From NCBI GenBank assembly GCA_019749805.1, contig JAIEPH010000034.1:23113-87112 (forward strand): a stretch of DNA of 64,000 nt. The letters run 5' to 3'. Of the stretch, positions 9,076 through 17,745 are shown piece by piece; positions within the stretch are counted from its first letter, which is position 1, and each line of letters opens with the position of its first letter. The notes under the pieces are model-generated. The model saw nothing but the letters and a program-made list of their open reading frames with translations, did no database searches and had not been told where the DNA came from. Source of the stretch: Mycobacteriaceae bacterium. GTDB lineage: Bacteria > Actinomycetota > Actinomycetes > Mycobacteriales > Mycobacteriaceae. A program made the position numbers and the translations under genes.

Positions 9076-9093
9076 CGTCATCATTTGATGACG
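9076..9093. promoter_or_regulatory. operator-like palindrome upstream of the WS/DGAT gene
   Basis: CGTCATCA (9076-9083) and TGATGACG (9086-9093) are exact reverse complements with a 2-nt centre, a compact dyad typical of TetR-type operators. It overlaps a second short palindrome, TGACGTCA (9073-9080). It lies 37 nt before the GTG start at 9131 and 22 nt after the hisN stop. No T-run follows, which argues against a terminator. Confidence 0.5.
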
Positions 9094-9130
9094 CCGCCGC
9101 GCCGTTCAATCTGCTCAGAGGGGAGCATCC

Positions 9131-10567
9131 GTGCAGCAGCTGAGCTGGACCGATGACATGATGTTGCGCGCCGAGCGTCCCGAGACTCCGATGCAGATCC
9201 AGATGCTGCTTATTTACGACCCGGCGACGGCGCCCGGCGGGCGGGTCACCTTCAAAGGCATCCTCGAAGAGGTCGACAGCCGGTTGCACCTCGCACCGAC
9301 ATTTCGGCGGCGGCTGACCGAACTCCCCGGCGGCCTGCACAAGCCGTATTGGGTGGACGACCCCGACTTCGATCTCGAGTACCACGTCCGACACATTGCG
9401 CTGCCGCAGCCAGGAGACTGGCGTCAGTTGTGCATCCAGATCGCGCGCATCCACGCCCGGCAGATCGACTTGCGTCGTCCGCCGTGGGAGATGACCGTCA
9501 TCGAGGGACTCAACTCGGTGCCCGGTGTGCCGCCGGGATCGTTCGCGGTCGGCCTGAAGCTGCACCACTGCGCTGCCGACGGCATGGAAAGCGTCGAGCT
9601 GATGGCCGCGCTGCACGACCTCGAACCCAACGGTCCGCGCCCCGACCCACCCGAAAACCCATGGGCGCCAGACGAACTGCCGTCAACAAGCACGCTGGTG
9701 TCGAAGACCGCAGTCAACATCGCGTCATACCCCTTGCGCGCGAGCGGTGTCGTGGTTCCCAGCGCGCTGAAAATGGTTCGCCAATTGGCCGGTATGCCAA
9801 CCAAACTCGTCGGTGGCGTCGCTTCGGCGCTGGGGTCGAGACCGGGCCCGCTGTTTGCGCCGACCACCAGATTCAACAACGCGGCCTCCCCTCACCGGGT
9901 GTTCGAGGCGCGCTTCCACGACCTCGTTGATTTTCAGCGCATCAAAGCGAGCGTGCCGGGAGCGACAATCAACGACGTCGCCGTGGCCTACGTCGGCGGA
10001 ACGCTGAGACGCTACCTCCAGGACCACGGCGAGTTGCCCGAGCAGACACTGGTGTCCGCCTGCCCGGCATCGATCCGCGATTCCAGCGAGAAGGGGGCGG
10101 GCGGCAATCGGTTGTTCGGCAGATTGCAGTCGCTGCAGACGGATTCGTCCGATCCGCTCGAACGGCTGGCGATGATCGCCGAGCAGTCGGCCGGATTCCG
10201 CGAGAACTCCGATACGTCGAACACGAGTCAATTGATGGAACTCGTCGGACTGGTGCCCACCACACTGTTGGGCTTGACCGTCAAGGCGGCGTCGGCGATG
10301 CCGTTCAGCGGCCCGACGATCGCCAACACGACGGTGAGCAATGTGCCGGGCCCGACCGTGCCGGTCTATTTCGCCGGCGCACGACTTGTCCGGGTCACCG
10401 GCTTGGGTCCGTTGATCGCGGGAATGAACCTGTTTCACGTCATCGCAAGCTACAACGGCACCGTCTCGATGGGCGTCACCGCAGACCGCGACGCGCTGCC
10501 GGATCCCGCTCACTATGCCGAGTGCATGCAGGCCGCGTTCGACGAGCTGTCCGCAGCGGCCGGCTAG
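9131..10567 (+). CDS. WS/DGAT-family O-acyltransferase
   Basis: 478 residues. Wax ester synthase/diacylglycerol acyltransferases esterify acyl-CoA with diacylglycerol or long-chain alcohols to make storage lipid. The catalytic HHxxxDG motif is HHCAADG at residues 145-151; YWVDDPDFDLEYHVR (73-87) and the PLWE-like RPPWEMTVIEG (116-126) are also typical. The C-terminal half carries the conserved NTTVSNVPGP segment. The GTG start at 9131 is preceded by GAGGGGAGC. The next genes are fatty-acid acyl-CoA dehydrogenases, so the local theme is lipid turnover. Which of the many mycobacterial paralogs it is cannot be said. Confidence 0.9.
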   Translation: MQQLSWTDDMMLRAERPETPMQIQMLLIYDPATAPGGRVTFKGILEEVDSRLHLAPTFRRRLTELPGGLHKPYWVDDPDFDLEYHVRHIALPQPGDWRQLCIQIARIHARQIDLRRPPWEMTVIEGLNSVPGVPPGSFAVGLKLHHCAADGMESVELMAALHDLEPNGPRPDPPENPWAPDELPSTSTLVSKTAVNIASYPLRASGVVVPSALKMVRQLAGMPTKLVGGVASALGSRPGPLFAPTTRFNNAASPHRVFEARFHDLVDFQRIKASVPGATINDVAVAYVGGTLRRYLQDHGELPEQTLVSACPASIRDSSEKGAGGNRLFGRLQSLQTDSSDPLERLAMIAEQSAGFRENSDTSNTSQLMELVGLVPTTLLGLTVKAASAMPFSGPTIANTTVSNVPGPTVPVYFAGARLVRVTGLGPLIAGMNLFHVIASYNGTVSMGVTADRDALPDPAHYAECMQAAFDELSAAAG

Positions 10568-10622
10568 CGCCAGCCGTGCTGAGCAGCCGCGGCGTACCTG
10601 TGAATTGGACAACAATCGCGAC

Positions 10623-10668
10623 TACCTTACTCAGGAGTCAGTTGGCATACCTTACTCTGGAGTCAGTT
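10623..10668. promoter_or_regulatory. tandem 21-bp repeat upstream of fadE24, probable operators
   Basis: Two copies of TACCTTACTCnGGAGTCAGTT lie at 10623-10643 and 10648-10668, with a single mismatch and a 25-nt period. Each contains an imperfect dyad (TTACTC ... GGAGTCA). They end 42 nt before the fadE24 ATG, in the promoter zone. This looks like a double binding site for a repressor or activator of fadE24-fadE23. Confidence 0.6.
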
Positions 10669-10710
10669 CCCGAATTGTGAACGTCAAATTTTCTAAGCGA
10701 GGCGGTCGAC

Positions 10711-12108
10711 ATGACCAACACCCTGCCGTCGAACGATGGATCCGCACCGCGGCGAAAGCGTAAAGGCAACGAGAGTGCGGTCGGCCTGCGCAAGCACAAG
10801 CGCACCGCGACCGACGTGGCGCTGGCACTGGTCACACCGCTGGTCGGCCAGGAGTTCCTCGACCGCTACAACCTGCGCGAGCCGCTGAACGGCGGTCTGA
10901 AGTACGGCGTGAAGCAGGTGTTCTCAGTCGCCGGCGCGGCCAGCCGTCAGTTCAAGCGCGCCTCCGGCGCCCAGGGTGGGCCCGCTCGGCTGAAGAAGAG
11001 CGGCTCGGACTACTTCGATCTGACGCCCGACGACGAGCAGAAGATGATCGTCGATACGGTCGGCGAGTTCGCCGAAGAAGTCATGCGTCCGTCGGCTCGC
11101 GATGCCGATGAGACCGCGACCTACCCGCCCGATCTCGTCGCAAAGGCCGCCGAACTCGGCGTCACGGCGATCAACGTCCCCGAAGACTTCGACGGAATCG
11201 CCGCCCATCGGGCAGCGGTCACCAACGTGCTGGTCGCCGAGGCCCTGGCCTACGGCGACATGGGACTCGCGCTGCCGATCCTGGCTCCCGCAGGCGTCGC
11301 CTCGGCTCTCACCAACTGGGGCAGCGCCGACCAGCAGGCGACCTACCTGAAGGAGTTCGCCGGCGAGAACGTGCCGCAGGCATGCGTGGCGATCTCCGAA
11401 CCGCGCCCCCTGTTCGATCCGACCGCGCTGAAGACGACGGCGGTTCGCACCCCGAGCGGCTACCGCCTCGACGGCGTCAAGTCACTGGTGCCCGCCGCCG
11501 CGAACGCCGAATTATTCATTGTGGCAGCACAACTCAACGGCAAGCCGGCGCTGTTCATCGTCGAATCGTCGTCGCAAGGTGTATCCGTCAAGGCGGACCC
11601 GAGCATGGGTATCCGGGCCGCGGCTCTCGGACAGGTCGAACTGGCGAACGTCATCGTCCCGTTGTCCGCGCGTCTTGGCGAGGACGGGGCCGACGATCAG
11701 GACTATTCGGAGGCCATCGCGCTGTCCCGCCTCGGCTGGGCGGCGCTTTCGGTCGGCACGGCGCACGCCGTGCTCGACTACGTGGTGCCATATGTCAAGG
11801 AGCGGCACGCATTCGGTGAACCGATCGCGCACCGCCAGGCGGTCGCGTTCATGTGCGCCAACATGGCGATCGAGTTCGACGGTCTGCGGTTGATCACCTG
11901 GCGCGGCGCCGCACGCGCCGACCAGGGTCTGCCGTTCGCCCGGGAAGCGGCGCTGGCCAAGCGACTCGGCGCCGACAAGGGCATGCAGATCGGACTCGAT
12001 GGAGTGCAACTGCTCGGTGGCCACGGCTACACCAAGGAGCACCCGGTCGAACGCTGGTACCGCGATCTGCGGGCGATCGGCGTCGCCGAGGGCGTTGTTG
12101 TCATATAG
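10711..12108 (+). CDS. fadE24: acyl-CoA dehydrogenase FadE24
   Basis: 465 residues. A Lys/Arg-rich N-terminal extension of about 100 residues (APRRKRKGNESAVGLRKHKR) precedes a full acyl-CoA dehydrogenase: the N-terminal helical domain (from DEQKMIVDTVGEFAEE), the middle beta domain, and the C-terminal four-helix domain with RHAFGEPIAHRQAVAF and QLLGGHGYTKEHPVERWYRD. Such flavoenzymes catalyse the first, alpha-beta dehydrogenation step of beta-oxidation. Length and gene order (followed by fadE23) match Rv3139-Rv3140, a pair known to respond to isoniazid in M. tuberculosis. GAGG lies 8 nt before the ATG. Confidence 0.92.
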   Translation: MTNTLPSNDGSAPRRKRKGNESAVGLRKHKRTATDVALALVTPLVGQEFLDRYNLREPLNGGLKYGVKQVFSVAGAASRQFKRASGAQGGPARLKKSGSDYFDLTPDDEQKMIVDTVGEFAEEVMRPSARDADETATYPPDLVAKAAELGVTAINVPEDFDGIAAHRAAVTNVLVAEALAYGDMGLALPILAPAGVASALTNWGSADQQATYLKEFAGENVPQACVAISEPRPLFDPTALKTTAVRTPSGYRLDGVKSLVPAAANAELFIVAAQLNGKPALFIVESSSQGVSVKADPSMGIRAAALGQVELANVIVPLSARLGEDGADDQDYSEAIALSRLGWAALSVGTAHAVLDYVVPYVKERHAFGEPIAHRQAVAFMCANMAIEFDGLRLITWRGAARADQGLPFAREAALAKRLGADKGMQIGLDGVQLLGGHGYTKEHPVERWYRDLRAIGVAEGVVVI

Positions 12109-12156
12109 CGGAGTAGTCCAACCCGGTAGACATTCCTAGTACTCGAAAGTTGAATC

Positions 12157-13368
12157 ATGGCAATCAATCTGGAACTGCCGAAGAAGCTCGAAGCAGTGAT
12201 CGACATGGCACACAACGGTGCCGCCGAGATGCTGCGGCCGATCTCACGTAAATGGGATTTGCGGGAACACGAGTATCCCGTCGAGCTCGACACGCTGGCC
12301 ACCCTCTTCGAGGGCATCTCGCAGGCAAACGCCGTGGCCTTCGCGGGCGCTGAGGCATTTGCGGCCGGCGACGCCAAGGACTCCAACCACAACGGCGCCA
12401 ACATGTCGGCTGTGCTCAACGTGATGGAGATCAGTTGGGGCGACGTCGCATTGATGCTTTCGGTGCCGCGCCAAGGTCTCGGCAATGCGGCGATCTCCAG
12501 CGTGGCGACTCGTGAACAGCTCGACAAGCTCGGCAAGGACGTGTGGGCGGCGATGGCGATCACCGAGCCGGGCTTCGGGTCCGACTCAGCCGCGGTGACG
12601 ACCACGGCGAAGCTCGACGGCGACGAGTACGTCATCAACGGCGAGAAGATCTATGTCACCGCGGGATCGCGCGCCACCCACATCGTGGTGTGGGCGACCC
12701 TGGACAAGTCGATGGGTCGCGCGGCGATCAAGTCGTTCATCGTGCCGCGCGAACACCCCGGCGTCACCGTCGAGCGCCTCGAGGACAAGCTCGGTATCAA
12801 GGCCTCCGACACGGCCGCCATCCGGTTCGACAACGCGCGCATCCCGAAGGAAAACCTGCTCGGCAGCCCGGATATCCAGGTCGAGAAGGGCTTCGCCGGC
12901 GTCATGGAGACGTTCGACAACACCCGCCCCGTCGTTGCCGCGATGGCCGTCGGCATCGCCCGCGCCGCGCTCGAGGAGCTGCGCAAGATTCTCACCGAAG
13001 CCGGCGTGGAGATCTCCTACGACAAGCCCTCGCACGCGCAGAGCGCGCCCGCCGCCGAGTTCCTGCGGATGGAGTCCGATTGGGAGTCGGCGTATCTGCT
13101 GATGGTGCGCTCGGCGTGGCAGGCCGACAACAACATCCCGAACTCCAAGGAAGCGTCGATGGGCAAGGCCAAGGCCGGCCGCGTCGCCAGTGACATCACG
13201 CTCAAGGCCGTCGAATTGGCAGGCACTGTCGGCTATTCCGAGCAGACGCTGCTGGAAAAGTGGGCCCGCGACAGCAAGATCCTCGACATCTTCGAGGGCA
13301 CACAGCAGATTCAGCAGCTGGTGGTTGCCCGTCGGCTGCTGGGCCTGTCGTCGTCCGAACTGAAGTAA
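12157..13368 (+). CDS. fadE23: acyl-CoA dehydrogenase FadE23
   Basis: 403 residues, canonical acyl-CoA dehydrogenase without the N-terminal extension of FadE24. The middle domain signature is AMAITEPGFGSDSAAVTTTA (residues 129-148), and the C-terminal FAD/tetramer contact motifs are GTVGYSEQTLLEKWARDSK and IFEGTQQIQQLVVARRLLG. It starts 48 nt after fadE24 and is probably in the same transcript. The two may form a hetero-oligomer, as other mycobacterial FadE pairs do, but this is inference. It converges with the reductase gene at 13455. Confidence 0.92.
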   Translation: MAINLELPKKLEAVIDMAHNGAAEMLRPISRKWDLREHEYPVELDTLATLFEGISQANAVAFAGAEAFAAGDAKDSNHNGANMSAVLNVMEISWGDVALMLSVPRQGLGNAAISSVATREQLDKLGKDVWAAMAITEPGFGSDSAAVTTTAKLDGDEYVINGEKIYVTAGSRATHIVVWATLDKSMGRAAIKSFIVPREHPGVTVERLEDKLGIKASDTAAIRFDNARIPKENLLGSPDIQVEKGFAGVMETFDNTRPVVAAMAVGIARAALEELRKILTEAGVEISYDKPSHAQSAPAAEFLRMESDWESAYLLMVRSAWQADNNIPNSKEASMGKAKAGRVASDITLKAVELAGTVGYSEQTLLEKWARDSKILDIFEGTQQIQQLVVARRLLGLSSSELK

Positions 13369-13454
13369 TCCCTCCCGGCGAGTGTGGGCTTGATACACGC
13401 CTTGGACGCACTATGCGTGCGGGTAATCCACGTTCGGCGCTCCTAGAGACGGCC

Positions 13455-14453
13455 TCAGAATCCGTCGTGCACGACGACGCGCGTACGGCCGGTGACGCCG
13501 CCGCCGATGATTGTGCGCAGAGTGTGCGGCGCTTCGAGTACCGAGACGTCCTTGGTGATACCGCCCAGGTGATGCGGCTTGAGCTCGCCGGCGAGTTGAC
13601 GCCACACGTCGCGTCGCGCCCCGATCGGCAGCTGTACCGAGTCGATGCCGGCCAGGGTTACGCCGCGCAGAATGAACGGCATCACCGTCGTCGGTAGGTC
13701 AGCCGACCGGGCGAGACCTGAAATCGCCGCGGTCCCACCGTAATTCAATGTGCTCAACGCGTAGGCCAAGGTGTCGCCGCCCACGCTGTCGACGACGCCG
13801 GCCCACTGCGACTTGCCGAGCGCGCGCACCTTCTCCCCTTCTGCAGGGAGCCGACCGATCACCTGCGTGGCGCCCAGTTCCATCAGCCAGTCGTGGGCTT
13901 CGGCCTTACCGCTCGACGCGACCACCTCGTACCCGAGCCCGGCCAGCAGATCGACGCTGACGCTGCCGACCCCGCCCGTCGCACCGGTAACCAGGATCGG
14001 GCCGTCGGCCGGCTGTACACCCGCCGCGCGAATTGCATTGACGCTCATGGCCGCAGTGAATCCAGCCGTGCCGATAGCCGCGGCCTCGGCGGTCGTCAAC
14101 TCGTCGAGCTTCACCAGATAGTCGGCGGGGTAGCGCGCGGTGTCCGCGTAGCCGCCGTGACGACCGGTGCCGATGTCGTAACCGTGGGCGACGACGCGGT
14201 CACCCACGGCGAATTCGGTGGACGAGCTCGAGGTGACCGTTCCGGCGACGTCGATGCCGGGAATCAGCGGGTACGCCCGCGCGACTCCGCCCTTCGGCGT
14301 GATGGCCAGGGCGTCCTTGTAGTTGATCCCCGAGTATTCGACGGCGATCTGCACGTCGCCGTCGGGCAGGAAGGACGCGTCGACGACCTCGTGCTGCAGC
14401 GTGATGGATCCCTCGGCGTCCTGGTGCGCGACCAACGCATTGACTTCAGCCAT
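13455..14453 (-). CDS. MDR-family reductase, AcuI/YhdH type
   Basis: 332 residues. Zinc-free medium-chain dehydrogenase/reductase close to acrylyl-CoA reductase AcuI/YhdH: the N-terminal GroES-like part has YSGINYKDALAITPKG and PGIDVAGTV, and the NADPH-binding Rossmann part has LVTGATGGVGSVSVDLLAGL. The family reduces acrylyl-CoA or small quinones and enones with NADPH. Nearby in-frame ATGs at 14462 and 14468 would add three or five residues; I chose the ATG at 14451-14453, where family homology begins. It is separated from the upstream antigen 85 gene by a terminator. Confidence 0.85.
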   Translation of the reverse strand: MAEVNALVAHQDAEGSITLQHEVVDASFLPDGDVQIAVEYSGINYKDALAITPKGGVARAYPLIPGIDVAGTVTSSSSTEFAVGDRVVAHGYDIGTGRHGGYADTARYPADYLVKLDELTTAEAAAIGTAGFTAAMSVNAIRAAGVQPADGPILVTGATGGVGSVSVDLLAGLGYEVVASSGKAEAHDWLMELGATQVIGRLPAEGEKVRALGKSQWAGVVDSVGGDTLAYALSTLNYGGTAAISGLARSADLPTTVMPFILRGVTLAGIDSVQLPIGARRDVWRQLAGELKPHHLGGITKDVSVLEAPHTLRTIIGGGVTGRTRVVVHDGF

Positions 14454-14494
14454 GGAACTCATTCTCATCTGGGCCCACACCGAAGGTAGGGGAA

Positions 14495-14543
14495 CGCAAA
14501 AGTCCCCGATCACCCGGGCAAGCCGAGTGTCGGGGACCTTGCG
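14495..14543 (-). terminator. rho-independent terminator after the antigen 85 gene
   Basis: Read on the minus strand, the stem arms are at 14530-14543 and 14495-14509. They share GGTCCCCGA/TCGGGGAC plus an outer CGCAA/TTGCG, closing a 20-nt loop, and the second arm runs into TTTTGCG. It begins 7 nt after the antigen 85 stop. Confidence 0.75.
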
Positions 14544-14550
14544 ATTGACG

Positions 14551-15528
14551 CTACGAGCCCAGGTGCGAGATCAGATCAGGCTTCATCTCCTGAAGCTGCT
14601 GACCCCAGTACTCCCAGCTGTGGGTGCCGTATGCCGGGAAGTTGAACACGGCGTTGTTGCCGCCCGCGGCGATGTAGTTGTCGCGGAACGTCTCGTTGGT
14701 CCGGATCGTGAGGCCCTCGAGGAACGTAGCGGGGAGGTTCGCGCCGCCCAGCTCATTGGGCGTCCCGTTGCCGCAGTAGACCCACAGGCGGGTGTTGTTG
14801 GCTACCAGCGCGGGAATTTGAATCATCGGATCGTTGCGCTTCCACGCACTGTTCGGGTCTTCGGTCGGACCCCACATATCGTTGGCCTTGAAACCACCCG
14901 CGTCACCCATCGCCATATTGATGAGGAACGGCCACTGGCCCTCGGACGGGTTCAGGAACGCCGACAGCGATCCGGCATAGATGAACTGCTGGGGGTGATA
15001 GACCGAGAGAATCATCGCCGAGTTGCCAGCCATCGACAGCCCGACGGCGGCGTTACCCGTGGTGGACACGCCTCTTTCGGAGGCCAGCCAGTTGGGCAGC
15101 TCGCTCGTGAGGAACGTCTCCCACTTGTAGGTCTGGCAGCCGGCCTTGCCGCATGCCGGCGCGTACCAGTCGGTGTAGAAGCTGGATTGGCCACCGACAG
15201 GCATGATGACCGACAACGGGGTTTCGAAAAACCACTCGAACGCCTGGGTCTCGAGGTCCCAGCCGTTGAAGTCGTCGCGGGCACGCAGACCGTCGAGCAG
15301 GTACACAGCCTTCGACCCGGTTCCCTTCTGGAACTGGATCTTGATGTCGCGGCCCATCGACGGCGAGGGGACCATCAGGTACTCCACCGGCAGACCGGGC
15401 CGCGAGAACGCCTCAGCGGTCGGAGACTGCCCCGTGAGGCCCACTACGCCGGGCAGCAGGGCCGCCGCTACGGCAGCCATGGTGAGCCGGCGCGCCCAGG
15501 GACGTCGAATCTTGTCAATGAAGCTCAT
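14551..15528 (-). CDS. antigen 85 mycolyltransferase (diacylglycerol acyltransferase/mycolyltransferase)
   Basis: 325 residues, secreted enzyme that transfers mycolic acid between trehalose monomycolates and onto arabinogalactan. A signal peptide of about 40 residues carries a twin Arg (WARRLTMA) and ends TAEA before the mature FSRPGLPVEYLMVPSPS start, typical of antigen 85. The alpha/beta-hydrolase triad is visible as Ser165 in GLSMAGNS, Glu271 and His303 in GTHSWEYW. The fibronectin-binding region and ACGKAGCQTYKWETFL are intact. FLEGLTIRTN is closer to FbpC than to FbpA or FbpB as I recall them, but I do not assign a letter. It is divergent from the TetR gene at 15803 and closed by its own terminator. 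Confidence 0.93.
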   Translation of the reverse strand: MSFIDKIRRPWARRLTMAAVAAALLPGVVGLTGQSPTAEAFSRPGLPVEYLMVPSPSMGRDIKIQFQKGTGSKAVYLLDGLRARDDFNGWDLETQAFEWFFETPLSVIMPVGGQSSFYTDWYAPACGKAGCQTYKWETFLTSELPNWLASERGVSTTGNAAVGLSMAGNSAMILSVYHPQQFIYAGSLSAFLNPSEGQWPFLINMAMGDAGGFKANDMWGPTEDPNSAWKRNDPMIQIPALVANNTRLWVYCGNGTPNELGGANLPATFLEGLTIRTNETFRDNYIAAGGNNAVFNFPAYGTHSWEYWGQQLQEMKPDLISHLGS

Positions 15529-15802
15529 ACTGCAAACCCATCCATCTTCCGGTTTTCGCTTTTCCCACGATCAAGCAATCGTCATCGACAGCGCAGCGGA
15601 TTACTGCGTTGTCGTGCCCGCTCGACTGAGCCCAGTGGCCCATCGGAGCGGACCGAGAAAATTTCAGTTGTCGCGTGTGCAGTAAAACATGTGACCAGCG
15701 CGAGGAGAAAGTCCGAACCCCGGCGTCGGCGAGATTCCTGTGAACATTCTGTCTGGTGTCGGTGCCGACGTGACCGGCCATTGGCACCGTAGGCTTCGGC
15801 GT

Positions 15803-16360
15803 ATGGCAAAGGCTCGCGCCACTCGCCTGGCCGTGGAGGACTGGATCCAGGCCGGCTATGACGTCCTTGCCGAAGAAGGCATCAAGTCGCTGAAGGTTGA
15901 CCGCTTGTGCACCCGACTCGGCGTGACCAAAGGCAGCTTTTACTGGCATTTCGCCGATATCGCGAGCTATCGCGTCGCGCTGGTCGACGCGTGGGGCGCC
16001 TCCCGAGACGAGGAACGGCGCCACTTCGGCACGTCGACCGACGTGCCTGCTCGGGAGCGGCTCTCGCAAATGATGACGACGCTGGTTGACGCTCGGCATT
16101 GGACGCTGGAGCGCGCAATGCGGGAATGGGCCCGAACCGACGAGGGGGTGGCCGCCAGCGTCCGCGCCGCGGACCGGCGTGTCCTGGCCGCGGTGCGGCA
16201 GGCATTTCTCGACTACGGGTTCGATGCCGAGGAGGCCGACCTGCGCGCGACCGCCACGTTTGCGGTCGGAATCGGATTCCTGCATCTGTCCGGGGCGAAA
16301 CCCAGCGCCCGCGGAGCCGCGCGGCGAGAACGCTTCCTCGACATCATGCTGGCGCGCTGA
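15803..16360 (+). CDS. TetR-family transcriptional regulator
   Basis: 185 residues. The N-terminal DNA-binding domain (about 8-55) has the helix-turn-helix LCTRLGVTKGSFYWHFADI; the rest is an all-helical ligand domain without a recognisable substrate signature. The ATG at 15803 (MAKARATRLAVEDW) fits the usual distance to the helix-turn-helix; a GTG at 15740 would add 21 unconserved residues. It is upstream of and on the same strand as the flavoprotein gene at 16561, which has a palindrome in its promoter, so it may control that gene. Confidence 0.85.
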   Translation: MAKARATRLAVEDWIQAGYDVLAEEGIKSLKVDRLCTRLGVTKGSFYWHFADIASYRVALVDAWGASRDEERRHFGTSTDVPARERLSQMMTTLVDARHWTLERAMREWARTDEGVAASVRAADRRVLAAVRQAFLDYGFDAEEADLRATATFAVGIGFLHLSGAKPSARGAARRERFLDIMLAR

Positions 16361-16510
16361 CCAGGCCGGCGGGATCTGCCTCGGCGATTTGCACTCCGCC
16401 CCTCCCCCGAACACGCCCAAATCCGAGTTTTGTAGACGACTACTCGCACTTTCTGTACAAAAGTCCACTTTGGGCGTGGATGGTGCTGACGCGCTGACCA
16501 GTCCGGCAGG
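16348..16510. repeat. 26-nt direct repeats bracketing a large palindrome
   Basis: Two 26-nt sequences at 16348-16373 and 16485-16510 (both containing CGCGCTGACCAG) match at 23 positions, 137 nt apart. The first spans the stop codon of the TetR gene. Between them lies a palindrome: arms 16412-16436 and 16454-16478 match at 20 of 25 positions, including an outer CACGCCCAAA/TTTGGGCGTG and an inner TTTTGTA/TACAAAA, around a 17-nt loop. It looks like a small inserted or duplicated palindromic element. Confidence 0.6.
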
Positions 16511-16529
16511 CCGTGACCAGCACAATTCT

Positions 16530-16547
16530 CCATACCAATTAGTATGG
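16530..16547. promoter_or_regulatory. operator-like palindrome in front of the flavoprotein gene
   Basis: CCATAC (16530-16535) and GTATGG (16542-16547) flank a CAATTA centre; 16 of the 18 positions are symmetric. It lies 13 nt before the ATG at 16561, a place where a bound repressor would block transcription. The TetR regulator encoded just upstream is the obvious candidate. Confidence 0.55.
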
Positions 16548-16560
16548 TAGCGTCGCCGTC

Positions 16561-17733
16561 ATGACCGCGGTTTCGGCCACCCCGGCCATCACCCCCGAGT
16601 TTGTCGCCCGGCTGGCCGAACGCGCGCAGGAAGCCGAGCGGATACGCCGCTTACCAGCCGAAACGGTCGCCGACCTCACCGCTTCGGGCTTTACCGAACT
16701 CCTGGTGCCCGCTCGCTTCGGCGGTCAGCAGGCCGAGTGGCCGTCGATCCTCGACCCGGTTCGGCGGATGGCGCACGGCTGTGCGTCGAGCGCGTGGACG
16801 CTTGGCTTCTATGCCCTGCACAACTGGATGCTTGCCCTGTTCGACGAGCGTGCTCAGGAGGAGGCGTTCGCGACGCGCCCGTTCCTCGCGCCCGCGCCCC
16901 TGGCGCCGACGGGCCAAGGGGTGCCGTCCGGTGACGGCATCCGATTGACCGGCCGCTGGTCGTGGGCGACCGGCGTGATGGACGGCAACTGGATCATGGT
17001 GGGTGCCATCTGCGGCCCCGAGGAGGATCCCGCCGACATCTATCCGGCGTTGGCCCTACTGCCCATCTCCGATGTCCGCATCGAGGACGTCTGGCACACC
17101 GACGGCATGCGGGCCACCGGATCCAACGACGTGGTCATCACCGATGCGTTTGTCCCCCACCACCGGCTCGTCCGCGTCGCCGACATCTATTCCGGCACCG
17201 CGCCGGGCGCCGGGCTCCACGACGCCGACACCTACCGGTGGCCGATGGTGCCCGCCCTCTCCCTGTTGGCGGCGATGCCGGCCCTGGGCAGCGCCGAGCG
17301 CGTGATTCAGATCTACGCCGAGCGGCTCGGCGAGCGCATCCTCGCGTACGAAGGCGTCGCGCAGAAGGACAAGCCGCTGGCACAGGCACGGCTGGGCGAG
17401 GCGCGGGTCCGGCTGCGCGCGCTGCGTGGGCTGCTGGCCGACACCGTCGGAGATATCGAAGCCGTTGTCGCGTCGGGTGACCCGGTGCCGCGGCCGGTGC
17501 GAGCCGAGGCCCGCCTCGCCGCTGCGCACATCGTGCACGAGTCGCGGTCGGTGATCGCCGATCTGCTGGAGGCGTCCGGCGCCAGCGTTCACTTCGCCGA
17601 CAATCCGCTGCAGCGGATCAAACGCGACGTCGATGTTCTTGCCGGTCATGTGGTGTTCGACTATGACACCAGTCGCGAACTCGCCGGAGCGCTCACACTG
17701 GGGATGAAGGTCTCGCGCACCGCGATGGTCTAA
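16561..17733 (+). CDS. acyl-CoA-dehydrogenase-fold flavin monooxygenase (HsaA/HpaB-like)
   Basis: 390 residues. The protein has the acyl-CoA dehydrogenase fold but the features of two-component flavin-dependent hydroxylases (HsaA, HpaB type): LLVPARFGGQQAEWPSILDP, GCASSAWTLGFYALHNWMLA, the middle-domain GRWSWATGVMDGNWIMVGA and DVWHTDGMRATGSNDVVI. Such enzymes use reduced flavin from a partner reductase to hydroxylate phenols or related compounds; others of this fold are dehydrogenases, so the reaction is open. The gene follows a TetR gene and a palindrome, and is followed after 12 nt by the Ddn-like gene. Confidence 0.8.
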   Translation: MTAVSATPAITPEFVARLAERAQEAERIRRLPAETVADLTASGFTELLVPARFGGQQAEWPSILDPVRRMAHGCASSAWTLGFYALHNWMLALFDERAQEEAFATRPFLAPAPLAPTGQGVPSGDGIRLTGRWSWATGVMDGNWIMVGAICGPEEDPADIYPALALLPISDVRIEDVWHTDGMRATGSNDVVITDAFVPHHRLVRVADIYSGTAPGAGLHDADTYRWPMVPALSLLAAMPALGSAERVIQIYAERLGERILAYEGVAQKDKPLAQARLGEARVRLRALRGLLADTVGDIEAVVASGDPVPRPVRAEARLAAAHIVHESRSVIADLLEASGASVHFADNPLQRIKRDVDVLAGHVVFDYDTSRELAGALTLGMKVSRTAMV

Positions 17734-17745
17734 CAAAGGGGAATC

